NCBI GenBank assembly: GCA_963751615.1
Contig: CAVVVG010000005.1
Location: forward strand, 868,001-932,000
DNA length: 64,000 bases
Direction: 5' to 3'
DNA from: Palsa-892 sp963751615
Lineage (GTDB): Bacteria; Pseudomonadota; Alphaproteobacteria; Rhizobiales; Xanthobacteraceae
Shown here: one piece after another, positions 18,724 to 27,460 of the stretch
How positions within the stretch are numbered: position 1 is the stretch's first letter
How the letters are laid out: each line of letters opens with the position of its first letter
The notes under the pieces: generated by a model
What the model was told of the DNA's origin: nothing
What the model saw: the letters and a program-made list of their open reading frames with translations, nothing else
Databases searched by the model: none
Position numbers and translations under genes: made by a program

Positions 18724-20850
18724 CTATCCCGCTATCAACCGGCCAATGAACCCATCAAGCACCAACAACAGCAGAATAAGACCAACTGCAATCAACGCAA
18801 ATCCCAGGATCCTTGATCCCGTGGCCATCGGACGCGACGGCGCATCGACCAAGTATTTCTCCAACTCGTTGGTTTCGACCAGGCGCTGATACTCAACAGC
18901 GTGCTCGCGCTTGAAATCCTCCAGCGGCATTTTGCCGGTGAACATCACCGTATCGAGGGGGAACTTGTCCGGCCGCCAGTGATTGTTGAAGAAGTGCACG
19001 GTGAACAAGAAGCCGGTAGCCAACACGGCTTCCTCCCCGTGGAAGATCACGGCGACATTGAATACCCAGCCCGGCAGATAGGTGGCGGTTACGTCCTTGA
19101 ACCACAACATGGCGCCGCTGATGCCAATGATGGTGACGCCCCAGAACGGCGCCCAGTAGTCAAATTTCTCCCAGTAGGTCCAACGGTCGAAATTCGGTCG
19201 CGGCGCGAACCCAAAGAACCATTTGAACATGGCGACGATGTCATACAAGTCTTGGAGATTCGGAACCAGCGAGTACGGCCCGAACAGCTTGAAGGTTCGC
19301 CATTTCGGACCAAGACGGATCACGACGTAGGCCAAGTGCCAGAAAAAGATTGCAACAAAGGCGACTGCGAATATCCGATGGATGACGCCGGTCACCCGCG
19401 GTCCGCCGAGCCAGTGGCTAACTACCGGCGCCCATGACGTGTCGGCATAGAACAGTGTCATGCCGGTCAGCACCAATATCATTAAGCTGATGGCAAACAG
19501 CAGATGGGCGATCCGCCAAGTCAATCCCCAACGCCGATAGTATTTTGGATTTTCGGACTTCGGCAGTTCAGCAATTTTAACGTGCGGCCGCTTCTTCTCC
19601 AGCTGGCGATCCCGGAATTCGCGGTAGTACCACAGCACCGAATGGGTCCAGAAAAATGCGAACGTGCCGCCGAGCAGCCCAACCATGAATCTGGAGGCGA
19701 TCCAAGTATATGGATAGCGAACGAAATCATGATTGTTGGCATGTGGCTGGAATGTCGCGAAGCCGGCGGTCGCATCGCCATGACAGTTTTGACAGGTCTT
19801 CAGCCGGTTATTCGGGTGCACGTTCGAGGATGGATCGCTCACCCGTTGGATTTTGTGGCTGCCGTGGCAGTCAAAACACTTGGCGGTAAAGGCATAGCCA
19901 AGCTTGTTGACCTGGCCGTGATAGGTATCGATGTAGGATTTCAATTCATCTTGGTGGCAATTCCCGCAATTCTTGGTGATGATGAGCCGGGTTGAATCCA
20001 GCACTGGGGCACCGACGTCGTGCGTCGTGTGGCAATCCGCGCAAATCGCTGCCTTCGGATTGCCGTTCTGCAGCACTTCCTTGCCGTGCACTGAATTCTT
20101 GTAAGCCTCAAGCTGCTCGGTATGGCAGCTACCGCACCTGTACGGCAGATTGAGCCGCCACCAATTGCGATTGGCGCTGCCTTTCGGATAAATGTAGTGC
20201 GCTTCGTGACAATTATAGCAGGTGGCATTGGTGCGCGACTGATCTTGCTTGTTGGGTCGCGCATGGATCGACTTCATGTAGCGATCGATCATTTGCACTA
20301 CGGTGCCGAGCTTCGCAAATTCGGCGGTCTTGCCCTCGTCCTGGGCGTTGCTCCACAATTCCTCATGACACTGCACGCAGCTGACCTTCACCTCGGTTTT
20401 CTCGTGCGGAATTTGGGTAATATTCTTGTGGCATTCGACGCACTGCCGACTGCCGTGCACACTACCGAGAAACCGCTCTGTCAAAACCCCCGGTATGCCA
20501 TTCCGCCCGGACGGAAAGGTTGGTTGAAATCCCTCGACGCCATGACAGCCGAGGCAGGTTTCGTTGGCGAGTGTCGGCGGGTTAGATTGCTCGCTTGTCG
20601 TGCCGGGAGCGACGTTTTGTGCCCTGGCGTCCGATCGCCAGAGACCCGCCGCAGCGCTGAAGCAGACAAACGCGACCACAATCCAAGCAACATGACGTAT
20701 CGTTTTCGATGAGCAGGATCGATCGCGCGAAGCTTGCGCCGCGGCAAATTCATTCGCCTCGCCGATTTTTGCGATCAATAAATCTCTAGCAACCCGCCTA
20801 AGGCGACTGCGAAACCTAGATGCCCTTCGCGTCGTGACGCTCCTTTGCAT
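18724..20850 (-). CDS. Nine-heme cytochrome c fused to a membrane cytochrome b domain
   Basis: A 708-residue protein from ATG 20850, which has AAGGAAC six bases upstream; a longer frame from 20886 is less likely. After an unusually long basic N-region and one hydrophobic helix come nine heme c motifs: CLGCH, CVECH, CVQCH, CYNCH, CGSCH, CADCH, CGNCH, CFDCH and CQNCH. The C-terminal half has four to five membrane helices with conserved His residues, like the cytochrome b of formate dehydrogenase/Ni-hydrogenase gamma subunits, and a final C-terminal helix. This joins quinone chemistry in the membrane to a periplasmic heme wire in one chain, so it is the best candidate quinone oxidoreductase of the system. 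Confidence 0.87.
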   Translation of the reverse strand: MQRSVTTRRASRFRSRLRRVARDLLIAKIGEANEFAAAQASRDRSCSSKTIRHVAWIVVAFVCFSAAAGLWRSDARAQNVAPGTTSEQSNPPTLANETCLGCHGVEGFQPTFPSGRNGIPGVLTERFLGSVHGSRQCVECHKNITQIPHEKTEVKVSCVQCHEELWSNAQDEGKTAEFAKLGTVVQMIDRYMKSIHARPNKQDQSRTNATCYNCHEAHYIYPKGSANRNWWRLNLPYRCGSCHTEQLEAYKNSVHGKEVLQNGNPKAAICADCHTTHDVGAPVLDSTRLIITKNCGNCHQDELKSYIDTYHGQVNKLGYAFTAKCFDCHGSHKIQRVSDPSSNVHPNNRLKTCQNCHGDATAGFATFQPHANNHDFVRYPYTWIASRFMVGLLGGTFAFFWTHSVLWYYREFRDRQLEKKRPHVKIAELPKSENPKYYRRWGLTWRIAHLLFAISLMILVLTGMTLFYADTSWAPVVSHWLGGPRVTGVIHRIFAVAFVAIFFWHLAYVVIRLGPKWRTFKLFGPYSLVPNLQDLYDIVAMFKWFFGFAPRPNFDRWTYWEKFDYWAPFWGVTIIGISGAMLWFKDVTATYLPGWVFNVAVIFHGEEAVLATGFLFTVHFFNNHWRPDKFPLDTVMFTGKMPLEDFKREHAVEYQRLVETNELEKYLVDAPSRPMATGSRILGFALIAVGLILLLLVLDGFIGRLIAG

Positions 20851-21332
20851 CTGCCGTTCCTTAGGCCTCACAGTACTTCCGGGCAATCAAACATTCATTT
20901 TATAGCACATTTCAGATAGCTGTTGTCGCCCAGAGACTAATTGATTGAGATCAAAAATGCGGCCGGTTGCCTTGGAAAATTACCTACGGCGCTCGCCGTT
21001 ATTCCATTACCGACCGTCTCCGCGAACGGCGCGCGCCTGCCAGCGACGATTCCTCGTCAGTCGAATGCCTGTGCGTTGGCGATGCACTATTCGTCTAAAG
21101 TCGAAAGCGACCAACTGATTTAAAAATTTCGCTCTTCAAAAATATCGAACTTCATGTTGGGCGTTCGTGCTGCCCAGTTTCCATCCCGAGGGAGCCGGCC
21201 ACCCTTAGCGCGACGAACAAGCCACCGTCCTCCGTCTAACGCTCATAAATTGAGACGATTCAACTTGGCCCCAGCACGCATCAAAATTATCAATGCTTAG
21301 AAGAATACAATTAAGACCGCGCCGCTTATTAA
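20851..21332. other. Regulatory intergenic region upstream of the nine-heme gene
   Basis: Contains the FNR-type site at 20941-20954. A 60-codon frame starts at the site but has no ribosome-binding site and is not called. The rest, down to the stop codon of the barrel gene, shows nothing else. Confidence 0.6.
20941..20954. promoter_or_regulatory. FNR-type site (TTGATTGAGATCAA)
   Basis: Perfect TTGAT-N4-ATCAA. It lies 91 bases upstream of the start of the nine-heme cytochrome gene, a position suited to FNR-type activation of the downstream minus-strand run. Confidence 0.8.
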
Positions 21333-22670
21333 TTACCACGTCAACCCAAGGGTCGCCATGATCAGCTGGGCTCGATAATTTGGACTATCGCCAGCCAGCC
21401 AAACTTTGTTACCGCCACCTCCGGCGCTAGGAGCAACTGCGTACATGAACGGCATCATACTGTCAGATTGCCAGTTCGAAATTTGGTACGACTCATAAGC
21501 GTATCGTAGTTTTGCATAGCCCTGGCCCGACCAACCCACGGCGCGTAACTGATTTTGATCTAACTTATATTTCAAAGTGCTTTCGAACAGTTGATAAGTG
21601 CTCGTCACATTCGGTACTGAATTGGCCAGGGAAAGGTTTGCTGCAGTACTACAAGCGAATGAACTTGCGCAGGTTACACCTGCTCCCGTTTCAGCCGCAT
21701 GCGAATAAGTGTAGCCAAGTCTTAGATCAAGCACACTCGGCATCAATTGGATGTTCACAGCTGCAGTAAAAGTATCAACATAATCTCTAATGTTTACAGA
21801 GTCATAATTGGCCAAAGCTGTAGGTGGAAAATTGGTGTTGCCTGTCGCCCAATTGAACCGACGGCTGATATTTTCATGCATGTAGGAGCCGACAAACATG
21901 GTCGTATCAGTGAGCCGCATGGAAAGTTCGACCCCTACATTGTAATTATCGTCCTTCTGCAGGCCGATCGTGTTAGCTGTCCCCCCTGACGCAGCTGGAT
22001 TGGGCGGAACTGGGATCGCCAACGCACCCACGGGATAGTTATCGTATCGCATCCCGAATGTCGGTGTGATCACAATGCCCGGCGCGACGTCAAAATCGAT
22101 GTAGACATTTGCTTTCTGCCGATCCCGAGATGACAGATCGTATATTCGCATTAACGGGTTGATTTGAATCCCGCCACCGCCGGCGCAAGTTCCAAGAACA
22201 GCCGTTGTACTGGGTATGCACCCAAGAAAGTTGTTCGTATATGTGGTCCAGACATTATTGAAGTAGTCGTAGTTATCGGCCTTGCGTGACAAATATTGAT
22301 AGCTCGTACGCACGGTCAACCAATCTGTCGGCCGTGCATCGGCAAAAATTTTGCCAGAATTCTCATTCGTAGCGCTGACATTTGCCATGCTCCACTGATA
22401 GCGCTCCCATCCGTATGCAATCCCGGTATTGAGCCAGCTATTGGCGCGCCAATTGAGGTCCGCGCCGGCGTTCTGTTTTACGTAAGATGAAAATTGCGTC
22501 GCATGCGGACAATAGCTCTGCGAGGAAATACAAGCACTAGCCGTATCGCCGATCACCCACTGTTGCATAAGAAGCGGTGACGTCGCGTTGTCGTAGTTGT
22601 AATAGCGATAGCTCAGTTTTGATTTCAGATCGGGCGTGATCTGCGTTGTCACCACATTATTGATTAACAT
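21333..22670 (-). CDS. MtrB/PioB-type outer-membrane barrel, C-terminal half (after a frameshift)
   Basis: A 445-codon frame, MLINNVVTTQITPDLKSKLSYRY onward, rich in alternating-residue beta strands and ending LIMATLGLTW, with a terminal aromatic residue typical of outer-membrane barrels. It has no signal peptide of its own. The same frame read a few codons earlier gives SLDGAINT directly before MLINN, which continues the N-terminal half encoded at 22657-23886. The join needs loss of one base in the TTCCCC tract at 22694-22699. MtrB/PioB barrels hold the decaheme MtrA/PioA inside the outer membrane so electrons can cross. As written the barrel is split; sequencing error and true mutation are both possible. 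Confidence 0.85.
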   Translation of the reverse strand: MLINNVVTTQITPDLKSKLSYRYYNYDNATSPLLMQQWVIGDTASACISSQSYCPHATQFSSYVKQNAGADLNWRANSWLNTGIAYGWERYQWSMANVSATNENSGKIFADARPTDWLTVRTSYQYLSRKADNYDYFNNVWTTYTNNFLGCIPSTTAVLGTCAGGGGIQINPLMRIYDLSSRDRQKANVYIDFDVAPGIVITPTFGMRYDNYPVGALAIPVPPNPAASGGTANTIGLQKDDNYNVGVELSMRLTDTTMFVGSYMHENISRRFNWATGNTNFPPTALANYDSVNIRDYVDTFTAAVNIQLMPSVLDLRLGYTYSHAAETGAGVTCASSFACSTAANLSLANSVPNVTSTYQLFESTLKYKLDQNQLRAVGWSGQGYAKLRYAYESYQISNWQSDSMMPFMYAVAPSAGGGGNKVWLAGDSPNYRAQLIMATLGLTW

Positions 22671-23886
22671 CGTGTTGATCGCACCGTCCAGGCTTCCCCG
22701 ACTGGGTGCTGGTATGGCCGCTGCCGGACGTTATTCCGCCGAAGTTAAAGATGTTGGCAGACGACGTTTGAGCCATGAACGGCTCATTCTGCCGCATCAT
22801 GGTATATGAAAACGTGCCCATGTAGCGGCTCTTCCAAGGCAAATCAGCGCCGATTGTGCCATTGAACGATTGCGCATTATTATTTGGAGCAAGCGAAAAC
22901 TGGTTCAGATAACCTGGAGTAAGATTACCAGTAGCCGATGTGATAAATGGATTTTGAATAGTAAACGACTGATCATCGTTCTGGTAGATTGACGCAGAAT
23001 ACTGCGCAATTACATTGAACTTCTTACCCCACGGGGAGATTCCGGAATACTGATACGATGCGCGCGCATCTTGCGTCGTATCGGCGATCGGCATCGGTAC
23101 TGCCATCGCGGTTCCACCAGGGCCGATGCCGCCGGCGCTAGTACCTGACGTAATACCCGTTTCCTGAGTACCCCATCTCCGCTCATGCGAATACTCAACG
23201 TTGAATTCGCTCGACTCGGTTAGAGTAGACCGATATTCGATGGTCGCCTTGTCTCGTTGAATACCGAGATTGATGGTGTGGAGATTGGCGTTAATTGCGG
23301 TGGCGCATGCCGTCGCCGTAGCATTTGTGGTGACCCCCGTACTCGGACAAGTGGCAGACAAATCTGGAGCGGTGAGAACAGTCGACGACCCGCCATAAAT
23401 GCTTTGGGCGGTGGTACTATAGAGATGGGGAATCTGATCCCAGCTAAGGGTTAGATACTGACGACCAGTCTCTGCGAGATCGAGACTATACGATTGATTG
23501 TTGTTTCCAATATTTGTTGCATAGAAGTTCGTAAAGTAGCGGCCATCTGCCGTCGCCGCCCCTAAATATATATGGTCAAAGAGGAACGGTATAACGTTGC
23601 CATATTCCTCAAATTTTGCGCGACTTTCAGCTCGCGTATAGTTCCAGGCTGTCGTTGGAAACCCAGTAACGGGTATTCCGGTGCCGGTAACAGGAATTGT
23701 AGTAGCTCGGATCTGGTTCGCCGGTCGCTCAATGAAGCCAAGACCCCCGATCTCGATATCACCAGAATAGATCACACCGCCAACAGCTTGCACTTTGACG
23801 GGTAGGTCTGCGCCAAGGGCCCTGGAAGAAAATGGTACGGCGGCTACCACGGCGCCGATCACCACAAGTCCGCTGAAAACTTTCAT
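22657..23886 (-). CDS. MtrB/PioB-type outer-membrane barrel, N-terminal half (frameshifted)
   Basis: From ATG 23886 (GGGGGCAGCGAT upstream) the protein begins with a signal peptide (MKVFSGLVVIGAVVAAVPF, cleaved near ALGAD) and a VGGVIYSGDIEIGGLGF strand typical of the MtrB/PioB family, then beta-strand-rich sequence. The CxxC near the N-terminus of gammaproteobacterial MtrB is absent, as in PioB-like proteins. The frame leaves the family pattern after NFGGITSGSGH and stops 14 bases into the next frame. Together the two halves would give a protein of about 850 residues, a normal length. The gene starts 78 bases after the decaheme gene, the same order as pioAB. Confidence 0.85.
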   Translation of the reverse strand: MKVFSGLVVIGAVVAAVPFSSRALGADLPVKVQAVGGVIYSGDIEIGGLGFIERPANQIRATTIPVTGTGIPVTGFPTTAWNYTRAESRAKFEEYGNVIPFLFDHIYLGAATADGRYFTNFYATNIGNNNQSYSLDLAETGRQYLTLSWDQIPHLYSTTAQSIYGGSSTVLTAPDLSATCPSTGVTTNATATACATAINANLHTINLGIQRDKATIEYRSTLTESSEFNVEYSHERRWGTQETGITSGTSAGGIGPGGTAMAVPMPIADTTQDARASYQYSGISPWGKKFNVIAQYSASIYQNDDQSFTIQNPFITSATGNLTPGYLNQFSLAPNNNAQSFNGTIGADLPWKSRYMGTFSYTMMRQNEPFMAQTSSANIFNFGGITSGSGHTSTQSGKPGRCDQHDVNQ

Positions 23887-23963
23887 ATCGCTGCCCCCAA
23901 CATTTGCGACGCCTTTATTAATTATCCGAACGTGACGCCCAACCCCAACTTTTCTCCCGCTGA

Positions 23964-25331
23964 CTACCTCTGGAACAAAATCCCGCCTGGCGCATTCGAT
24001 CCATGGATCTTGGTATGGCAATTCAAGCATGCACGATTGAATGATTGAACTGCCGCCGGATTTCCTAACGGCGCCGAACCGTGACCCGCGGTGTGGCACT
24101 GGGCACACAACCTCGGAGTCATCATTTTTAATAGATGCTCATTATTGGAGCCGTGCGGCGAATGGCAGTTCGAACAATTTTCGCGGACGGGGAAGTGTTC
24201 CCAAAGTAACGGCCCACGTTTGTCTGCGTGACATTTATAACACGTGTCGTTGACAGAATTTTCTTTCAACAACGCTTCCGTGAAACTACCGTGCGGGTTG
24301 TGACAATCAGAGCACACCATTTTGCCTTCGCTTTCGCGCATCGGCATGTGTGACGACCGAAACATTTGCGCGCGCCGATCCTTATGACACTGGAAGCATG
24401 TGTCCGGCTGGAACGAAGTCTTCAATTGGTACTTACGCGATACATTCCTCATAACCGTATGACAGTTCGTGCAGGCTAAGCCACGCGTTTCGTGCGTGCT
24501 ACCGCTCCAATATGTGCGCTGACCTTTCTCATGACAGCTGAGACAGATTGCATTGTTGTCCTCAACTGTCCGAGACTTGTCTTCGCTTCGGAAAGAAATA
24601 ATTCCTCCCACACCCCGTCCGCCGCCAGCCTTCACATGTGCTGAGCCAGCGCCATGACAAGTTTCACATTGTAATTTTCCGAGCTTTTGCAGTTTCCCCA
24701 TCAAGGTTTGGCCGAACGCTTCGATATGACCGGCATGACAACCCGCGCAAACTTGCGACCCAACAAAGGTTGCATCATCAGCGCCACCCGAAGCGGCACC
24801 CGAAGCGCCACTCGAAGATTTGGCTTTTGATGTTGCTGCAAGCTCTATAGCTGGTTTTGGTTTTACAGAGATCGCCGGATTAGCTTGTTCGGCAGAAATC
24901 ACCTGGACGAAATCGGCGAGCGCTGAATTTGAGTCGTCGCGAGAATTGCGGACATTTGCCGCGATCAATTTAGGCTGCTCGGATCCGATCAGCTGAACAA
25001 AATTCGCCAGTGCCGAATTAGCATCTGCGAGACGAATTTCTTTATTAGATTTTTCGCTCGAGGCAAGGGACGTAAAAATTTCGGGATTGGTTGATTTTGG
25101 CTGATCGTTACGAATCGCTTCAATGAACTGGCTAAGAGCCAACGAAGGATCGTTCGAAAAATTCGCCGAATCAGCTTTGGCCGCATGAGCAAGCCCAAGC
25201 ACCGCCAAACAAATGACCAAAGAAGTGAGGATCGGTCTCAGTATCGCGATAGCGCAAAAACGATTGTCAAATTCATCTTCCAACCGCTCGGCACAGTCGG
25301 CGACGAGTTCCCGCCAATTCAAGCTTTTCAT
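23964..25331 (-). CDS. Decaheme cytochrome c, MtrA/PioA/DmsE type, with N-terminal repeats
   Basis: A 455-residue protein with ten CxxCH motifs between residue 195 and the C-terminus (CAGCH, CETCH, CLSCH, CTNCH, CFQCH, CSDCH, CYKCH, CSNCH, CAQCH, CLNCH), spaced as in MtrA/PioA. A long N-region precedes the signal helix (about 33-51). Residues about 53-190 form a heme-free extension with three copies of a 19-residue unit at 61-79, 103-121 and 133-151 (pattern ALxxFhxxIxxxQ), then an Ala/Ser/Gly linker. PioA of phototrophic Fe(II) oxidisers also has a long N-terminus; MtrA does not. The protein should sit in the barrel encoded downstream and pass electrons across the outer membrane. Confidence 0.9.
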   Translation of the reverse strand: MKSLNWRELVADCAERLEDEFDNRFCAIAILRPILTSLVICLAVLGLAHAAKADSANFSNDPSLALSQFIEAIRNDQPKSTNPEIFTSLASSEKSNKEIRLADANSALANFVQLIGSEQPKLIAANVRNSRDDSNSALADFVQVISAEQANPAISVKPKPAIELAATSKAKSSSGASGAASGGADDATFVGSQVCAGCHAGHIEAFGQTLMGKLQKLGKLQCETCHGAGSAHVKAGGGRGVGGIISFRSEDKSRTVEDNNAICLSCHEKGQRTYWSGSTHETRGLACTNCHTVMRNVSRKYQLKTSFQPDTCFQCHKDRRAQMFRSSHMPMRESEGKMVCSDCHNPHGSFTEALLKENSVNDTCYKCHADKRGPLLWEHFPVRENCSNCHSPHGSNNEHLLKMMTPRLCAQCHTAGHGSAPLGNPAAVQSFNRACLNCHTKIHGSNAPGGILFQR

Positions 25332-25484
25332 TTAAGCGCCCCCAGCCCTACGCCTTTACTACTATATTCCAGCGAGAAGTCCGCGTTTGCAAGAAATCGG
25401 TGCACGTCAGAGGCGAGAGACCGTTGATAACCTGTTTTTTTATAGCGCGTTGTAAAATATTGATTTTTTTCGCTTGCACCATCA

Positions 25485-25498
25485 TTGATCTCGATCAA
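25485..25498. promoter_or_regulatory. FNR-type site (TTGATCTCGATCAA)
   Basis: Perfect TTGAT-N4-ATCAA and nearly fully palindromic. It lies in the 308-base divergent region between the decaheme gene (start 25331) and the small monoheme gene (start 25640), about 140-155 bases from each. AT-rich sequence on both sides could hold the two promoters. Confidence 0.82.
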
Positions 25499-25639
25499 AG
25501 TCATCAACGACCAAAGCAATTAGAAAAATAAAAAAAAGTCATGTGATAAAAAAGACACAATGGACTTTGATGCCAAGTCGGACGTAGCCTTAATCGCTAA
25601 ATTTTGCGGTGAATTCAATATTATTAGGGAGAAATCGAG

Positions 25640-25846
25640 ATGCAGACGCTTCTACGAGTGGCGGGGCTGACGGCAATGATTGTCATCACGGGCGTGATGT
25701 TCACCTTCGTTCCCCGATCGGCGCAAGCAAAACCAGAATTTGCTGCACAGACCGGCAAGCCTTGTGGGGCGTGCCATGTAAATCCAGGTGGGGGTGGTAA
25801 GCTGACGGCCGCTGGCGAAGCGTTCAAGGCCAAATTGAAAAAGTAA
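25640..25846 (+). CDS. Small exported monoheme c-type protein (second copy)
   Basis: A 68-residue protein with a signal peptide (1-30, ending QAKPEF) and one heme motif in AAQTGKPCGACHVNPGGGGKL. It shares the TGKPCGxCHxxPxGGKL core, size and end (lysine-rich) with the protein at 14213-14425, but residues outside the core differ, so the duplication is not recent. A GGGAG site precedes the ATG. It diverges from the decaheme gene across an FNR-type site, and ccmI follows downstream. A shuttle or assembly role in the electron conduit is an inference only. Confidence 0.82.
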   Translation: MQTLLRVAGLTAMIVITGVMFTFVPRSAQAKPEFAAQTGKPCGACHVNPGGGGKLTAAGEAFKAKLKK

Positions 25847-26019
25847 CCCTTACGGTTGTGGCCGACAACGCTATCGGTGCATGACTACGCGGCGGCATCC
25901 AAGAGCCCGCTGATGTGATGTATTCTCATGCGCCAGAAAAGTCTGGATCGCATCGTTATCTCACGTGGCTTCAGACCAAATGGTCTGGAGCCACGTCAGG
26001 GGTTGAGTAAGGTGAAACG

Positions 26020-27408
26020 TTGACGTTCTGGCTGATCTTAACGCTCATGACAGCAGCGGCTGTTGCAGCGGTAATTTGGCCGCTCAGGCGGCAGCGGCGT
26101 TTAGATGAGCGTTCTGGAAATGACGCTGCAGTTTACCGCGATCAGCTCGATGAAATAGAGCGTGACGAAGCACTCGGCCGTATTGGTAAGCCGGAGGCCG
26201 AAGCGATACGCGCGGAAATCTCACGGCGTCTCATCGCTGCATCGGACAGCGCCGACATCGCACAAATCACGCACAAGAAATGGACCACCTGGCATCACCG
26301 CGCCGTGGCAATCGCTGCATTGCTGTTGCTACCGGTGAGCGCTGTCACTCTTTATCTTAAACTCGGATCTCCAGAGTTTACTTCTGGGTCCCTAGAAAAA
26401 AAATCAAACATTGCATCTGCGGACCGCTCGACTGAAAAGATGATCGCCCAAGTCGAGACTTATCTCGCAGCAAATCCGCAAGATGGCAAAGGCTGGGAGG
26501 TCTTGGGCCCGGTCTATTTGCAAACTGGACGCGTTGATGATGCAGTTAAAGCCCATCGCAATGCACTAAATCTTCTCGGCCCGACTGCCGCACGCCTCGG
26601 CGATTTGGGAGAGGCAATCGTACTGAGTGCCAACGGCCTTGTTACCGCAGAGGCCAAGGCATTGTTCGACCGTGCTGCCGTTCTCGACCCTGACGACGTG
26701 ATGGCAAAATACTATCTTGGCCTTGCTGCGAAACAAGACGGTCGTCGTGAAGAGGCGGAGAAGGCGTGGCGAGATTTGCTGGCGCGTGCGCCGCAGGGTG
26801 CGCCTTGGATTGAACTGGTGCAAAATGCTCTCGCGCGCATCGATGAGAAAACAAGTCCTTCACCAACTAGTGATGGCACCGCTGGGCAAGCGCCGCCCCC
26901 TGATCACGGTAGCGCTGCGATCCAGGACATGGTCAATCGGCTCGCCGAGCGTCTGAAAAATTCCGGCTCCGATCCGGAGGGTTGGGTAAAACTCGTGCGC
27001 TCCTATACCGTACTCGGCGAAAACGATAAGGCGATCGCGGCGACTGCCGATGCTCGGCGCGCGCTGGCAGATGATCCGACCAAGCTGCAGCAGTTCAATG
27101 AAGCACTTAAAGCGTACGAAACCGGCGGCGCTCCCGAGCCCGCCCCGACGACGGCGGCAACCGGACCGCAGATACCGACGCCAAACAATGAAATGATTCG
27201 CGGCATGGTTGATCGGTTGGCCGCGCGCCTTAAACAGGACGGCTCCGATCTCGATGGTTGGGTCAGGCTCGTACGCTCTTACATGGTGCTCGGCGAACTG
27301 GACAAAGCTCGCGCGGCGGCTACTGATGCCCGCAATGCGCTGGCCAAAGACGCGGACAAGCTTCGGCAGTTTGATGAAGCAGCCAAAGAGCTCGGCGTTA
27401 AGAGCTAA
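26020..27408 (+). CDS. ccmI: Cytochrome c maturation protein CcmI (CycH)
   Basis: A 462-residue protein starting at TTG 26020 with AAGGTG six bases upstream. The N-terminus is standard CcmI: one membrane helix, a WPLRRQRR end, then YRDQLDEIERDEALGRI and a second helix at about 105-120. The periplasmic part has TPR-like helices (KGWEVLGPVYLQTGRVDDA) and binds apocytochrome c C-termini for delivery to CcmFH. Two near-identical modules, each ~65 residues and beginning IQDMVNRLAERL or IRGMVDRLAARL, occupy the C-terminal third, so the module has duplicated. ccmF follows 52 bases later. Confidence 0.93.
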   Translation: MTFWLILTLMTAAAVAAVIWPLRRQRRLDERSGNDAAVYRDQLDEIERDEALGRIGKPEAEAIRAEISRRLIAASDSADIAQITHKKWTTWHHRAVAIAALLLLPVSAVTLYLKLGSPEFTSGSLEKKSNIASADRSTEKMIAQVETYLAANPQDGKGWEVLGPVYLQTGRVDDAVKAHRNALNLLGPTAARLGDLGEAIVLSANGLVTAEAKALFDRAAVLDPDDVMAKYYLGLAAKQDGRREEAEKAWRDLLARAPQGAPWIELVQNALARIDEKTSPSPTSDGTAGQAPPPDHGSAAIQDMVNRLAERLKNSGSDPEGWVKLVRSYTVLGENDKAIAATADARRALADDPTKLQQFNEALKAYETGGAPEPAPTTAATGPQIPTPNNEMIRGMVDRLAARLKQDGSDLDGWVRLVRSYMVLGELDKARAAATDARNALAKDADKLRQFDEAAKELGVKS

Positions 27409-27460
27409 TGGTACGTAAGCGGGCTTCCGAAGGAGAAAATTTAATGAGGAAATGCATCCG

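Noticed and set aside
20941..21123. A 60-codon plus-strand frame starting at the FNR-type site
   Set aside because: No ribosome-binding site; the start overlaps a perfect regulatory site; composition looks random.
22657..22710. Programmed frameshift in the barrel gene
   Set aside because: The needed shift is plus-one and the local GGGGAAG is not in register for a known slippery heptamer; mutation or sequencing error is simpler.
24770..24830. Short GAAGCG-type tandem repeat in the decaheme gene
   Set aside because: It only encodes the Ala/Ser/Gly linker before the first heme motif; too short to be a repeat element of interest.
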